A stretch of 64,000 bases of DNA from Otis tarda. Lineage: Eukaryota > Chordata > Aves > Otidiformes > Otididae. Positions within the stretch are counted from its first letter, which is position 1. Each line of letters begins with the position of its first letter. Below the pieces are notes generated by a model. The model did no database searches and had not been told where the DNA came from. It worked only from the letters and a program-made list of their open reading frames with translations. Location: the NCBI GenBank assembly GCA_026413225.1, contig CM048554.1, positions 43,813,463-43,877,462 on the forward strand, given 5' to 3'. Shown here in pieces: positions 62,201-64,000 of the stretch. A program made the translations under genes and the position numbers.

Positions 62201-64000
62201 ATAAGTAAAAACTTGTGTGGTATGTAGTGACAAGAAGTTTTGAATGAAGCAATGGAAATATGATGAAAATTCCTTTCAAATCTAGCAGTCTATTTTGTCA
62301 TTGGAAAAGGTATTGAATACTAGTGTATCTCCTGAGTTCTATAAATTGTTAAAATTTGAAGCTAAATATTTAGATTATTTAAAAGCACAGATGAATTGTA
62401 TGGGTTTTGACTTAATTCTGTTGAATGATTGCTTTCTAGTGTAATTTTTTTTCACGATCCTAACATCTTCCTTGGCCATACCACTAGCTCATTGGAGGTA
62501 GGGGAAAGACCAGATTTTGAATTTGATCTGATCTGTCAGAACGAACAGGCTTTTAAAGTCCTTTCAGATTTTTTATTCTTTGAATACATTGTTAAGTATA
62601 TACCAGAGTCTTTTTATCTTGCACTTTTATGACATATGTTCCTCATAAGAAAAAAACATAATGACTTAGCTGTGTCAGAGCCAGGGTCTGTCAATCCTGT
62701 TGTACCTGTGGTGAAGCACATGTGGCTGAATAAATCACAGCATCTCGCTCAGCCTGCACTGGACTGCAGTCTCCAGTCGGCCATATTCACTGCCTCCCCA
62801 GCAGAAGGAATTGTGCAGTGCATAGTGTGTAAGGACCAGAGTGCTCATGTAGATGAACGTGAGACCCTAAGAGTGGCAGGTAACTCTGCCCATGATGGCA
62901 GGAAACCTGCAGCTTGTTGATGATAAGGAGTTGGAGGGGCTGTCAAAGTTGCTTCTGCCTTGAGCAGTGTCCTGCCTGACAGGAGAGGAAAGAGTGAGAC
63001 ACAAGTCCAAATGCAAATAAAGGGATTATTTCATATGAAGAGCTGCTTTGACCTGCCCTAGGTGGTCTTCATTAGTCACCAGAAATGCATACATAGGGAG
63101 ACATATACAAGCAGATACAGACATCCTTTGTTTCTCTAGTACTTTTGTAGCTCTCAAACATTTTTGGTTTCAGGCTCTTCTGGAGCTAGTTGTGACTTCT
63201 CTGTTCAGTAAGGTCCAACGGATTTCTCATTCTTGAGACAGGCTAGTCTTCTTTTGAGCCTGTAGCTGATTAAGTCTTCCCTGCCTGTCCTCAGTTTGGT
63301 TTTAGTCACTAAATCTATCAACATAAATAAAGCTTGTAGCATTCCAATCAAGCTTTAAAATGTAACATTCTTCTCTAGCAAATATTTTGTCATTTTATTT
63401 TGTTTTATTTTTCTGTCCTGAGTGATTCTTAGGCCAATTATTGTAATAAGTAACACTGAATAATCCTTTGACACTTTTGTTCTTCTGCCCTTCGTGGGAG
63501 CCTCTAGCTTTTATTGCCACAAGCTTATGAAGAGAATATTTATCAGTTAATACGTAAAAAGTTGTTTTAGAGGAGTTAACCACAACTACTAAATTTTGAT
63601 TGGGAAGGGAATTATATTTTGGCAGATCATCACTTTGTGACCAAATATGGAAAATCTGCTCCCATTTTGAGGTTGACATACCCTTTGCTTTTAGAGTGAC
63701 CACGATTTTCTTCCAAGTATTAATACTGGTCTCTTCTTTGTACTGGTATTGTTTCTTAAAGTGTTCTTTTAAAGGCTTCAAGTCATAAATCAGGGTTTTG
63801 GAGATTGTAGGAACAGTAAATTATGTAAAGTTGGATAAAGTTACTTTTTCCTCTCTCTGTAGGTTAGTAATCCAGTGTTGCATTTGATTGCGGGGAAATT
63901 ACTTGAATGTAATAAAGTAGTCTGAAATGTCGGTAAGGTTCATGAAAATGTCAGGAAACTGCATCCATCTTTAACCCTAAAAGCCCCTAGCCTGATATAT

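Larger units (their letters stand above)
41451..64000 (+). other. SRBD1: SRBD1 intron 14, at least 22.5 kb, open at the window edge
   Basis: The intron starts with donor GTAAGA. The sequence expected next in SRBD1 (VSEAGAS, then the HhH and S1 regions) is not found on the + strand. The interval holds two short CR1 copies, a fossil LINE zinc-knuckle, a CpG-rich islet, a possible cryptic terminal exon and many T/A homopolymers, listed separately. The rest is AT-rich sequence with no recognised gene or RNA. Regulatory elements may be present but cannot be called from one sequence. Confidence 0.75.

Noticed and set aside
62636-62920. 94-codon + strand open frame with Cys/His residues
   Set aside because: There is no consistent zinc-finger spacing, promoter, splice signal or family resemblance.
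1-64000. CRISPR arrays, operons, tRNA or rRNA genes, phage or plasmid systems
   Set aside because: No regularly spaced repeats, cloverleaf-like sequences or ribosomal signatures were seen. The window is ordinary vertebrate chromosomal DNA.

Overview
The window is vertebrate nuclear DNA and almost certainly avian. It is AT-rich and intron-dominated. It carries several CR1 LINE fragments ending in the ATTCTATG-type 3' tail, and two solo LTRs of the kind common in neognath birds (one starts TGTGGTGGGTTGACCC, the other ends GCTAAACCATGACA). No prokaryotic-type gene, CRISPR array, operon or tRNA/rRNA gene was seen.

One protein-coding gene is clearly supported: SRBD1 (S1 RNA-binding domain 1), the animal relative of the bacterial transcription accessory protein Tex, on the + strand. 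A CpG island (about 2790-4080) holds its probable promoter and non-coding first exon. Thirteen coding exons lie between 11371 and 41450. They join with conserved GT-AG sites and one uninterrupted frame of 1838 nt, giving 612 complete codons. They encode an acidic/basic disordered N-terminus, the Tex N-terminal helical region ([10 protein letters not shown]), the ILAINRGE motif and the first part of the YqgF/RNase H-like domain ([20 protein letters not shown]). The window ends in intron 14, which is at least 22.5 kb long. The rest of YqgF, the helix-hairpin-helix part and the S1 domain are encoded beyond 64000.

Layout: 1-2790 AT-rich upstream flank with no recognisable gene; 2790-4080 CpG island with GC boxes, a strong CTCF-like motif and a short uORF; 4080-11370 intron 1; 11371-15998 six clustered coding exons; 15999-41450 seven widely spaced coding exons with two solo LTRs, a CR1 3' fragment and a long ancient CR1; 41451-64000 the large intron, holding CR1 scraps, a possible fossil L1/Tx1-like LINE, a CpG-rich islet with a 179-codon antisense ORF, and a possible cryptic terminal exon.

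I found no convincing new multi-gene system. The observations most worth testing are the possible terminal exon at 49320-49490, the CpG islet at 55120-55430, the LINE zinc-knuckle remnant near 57950, and the promoter architecture (CTCF motif, uORF, start codon at the splice junction).
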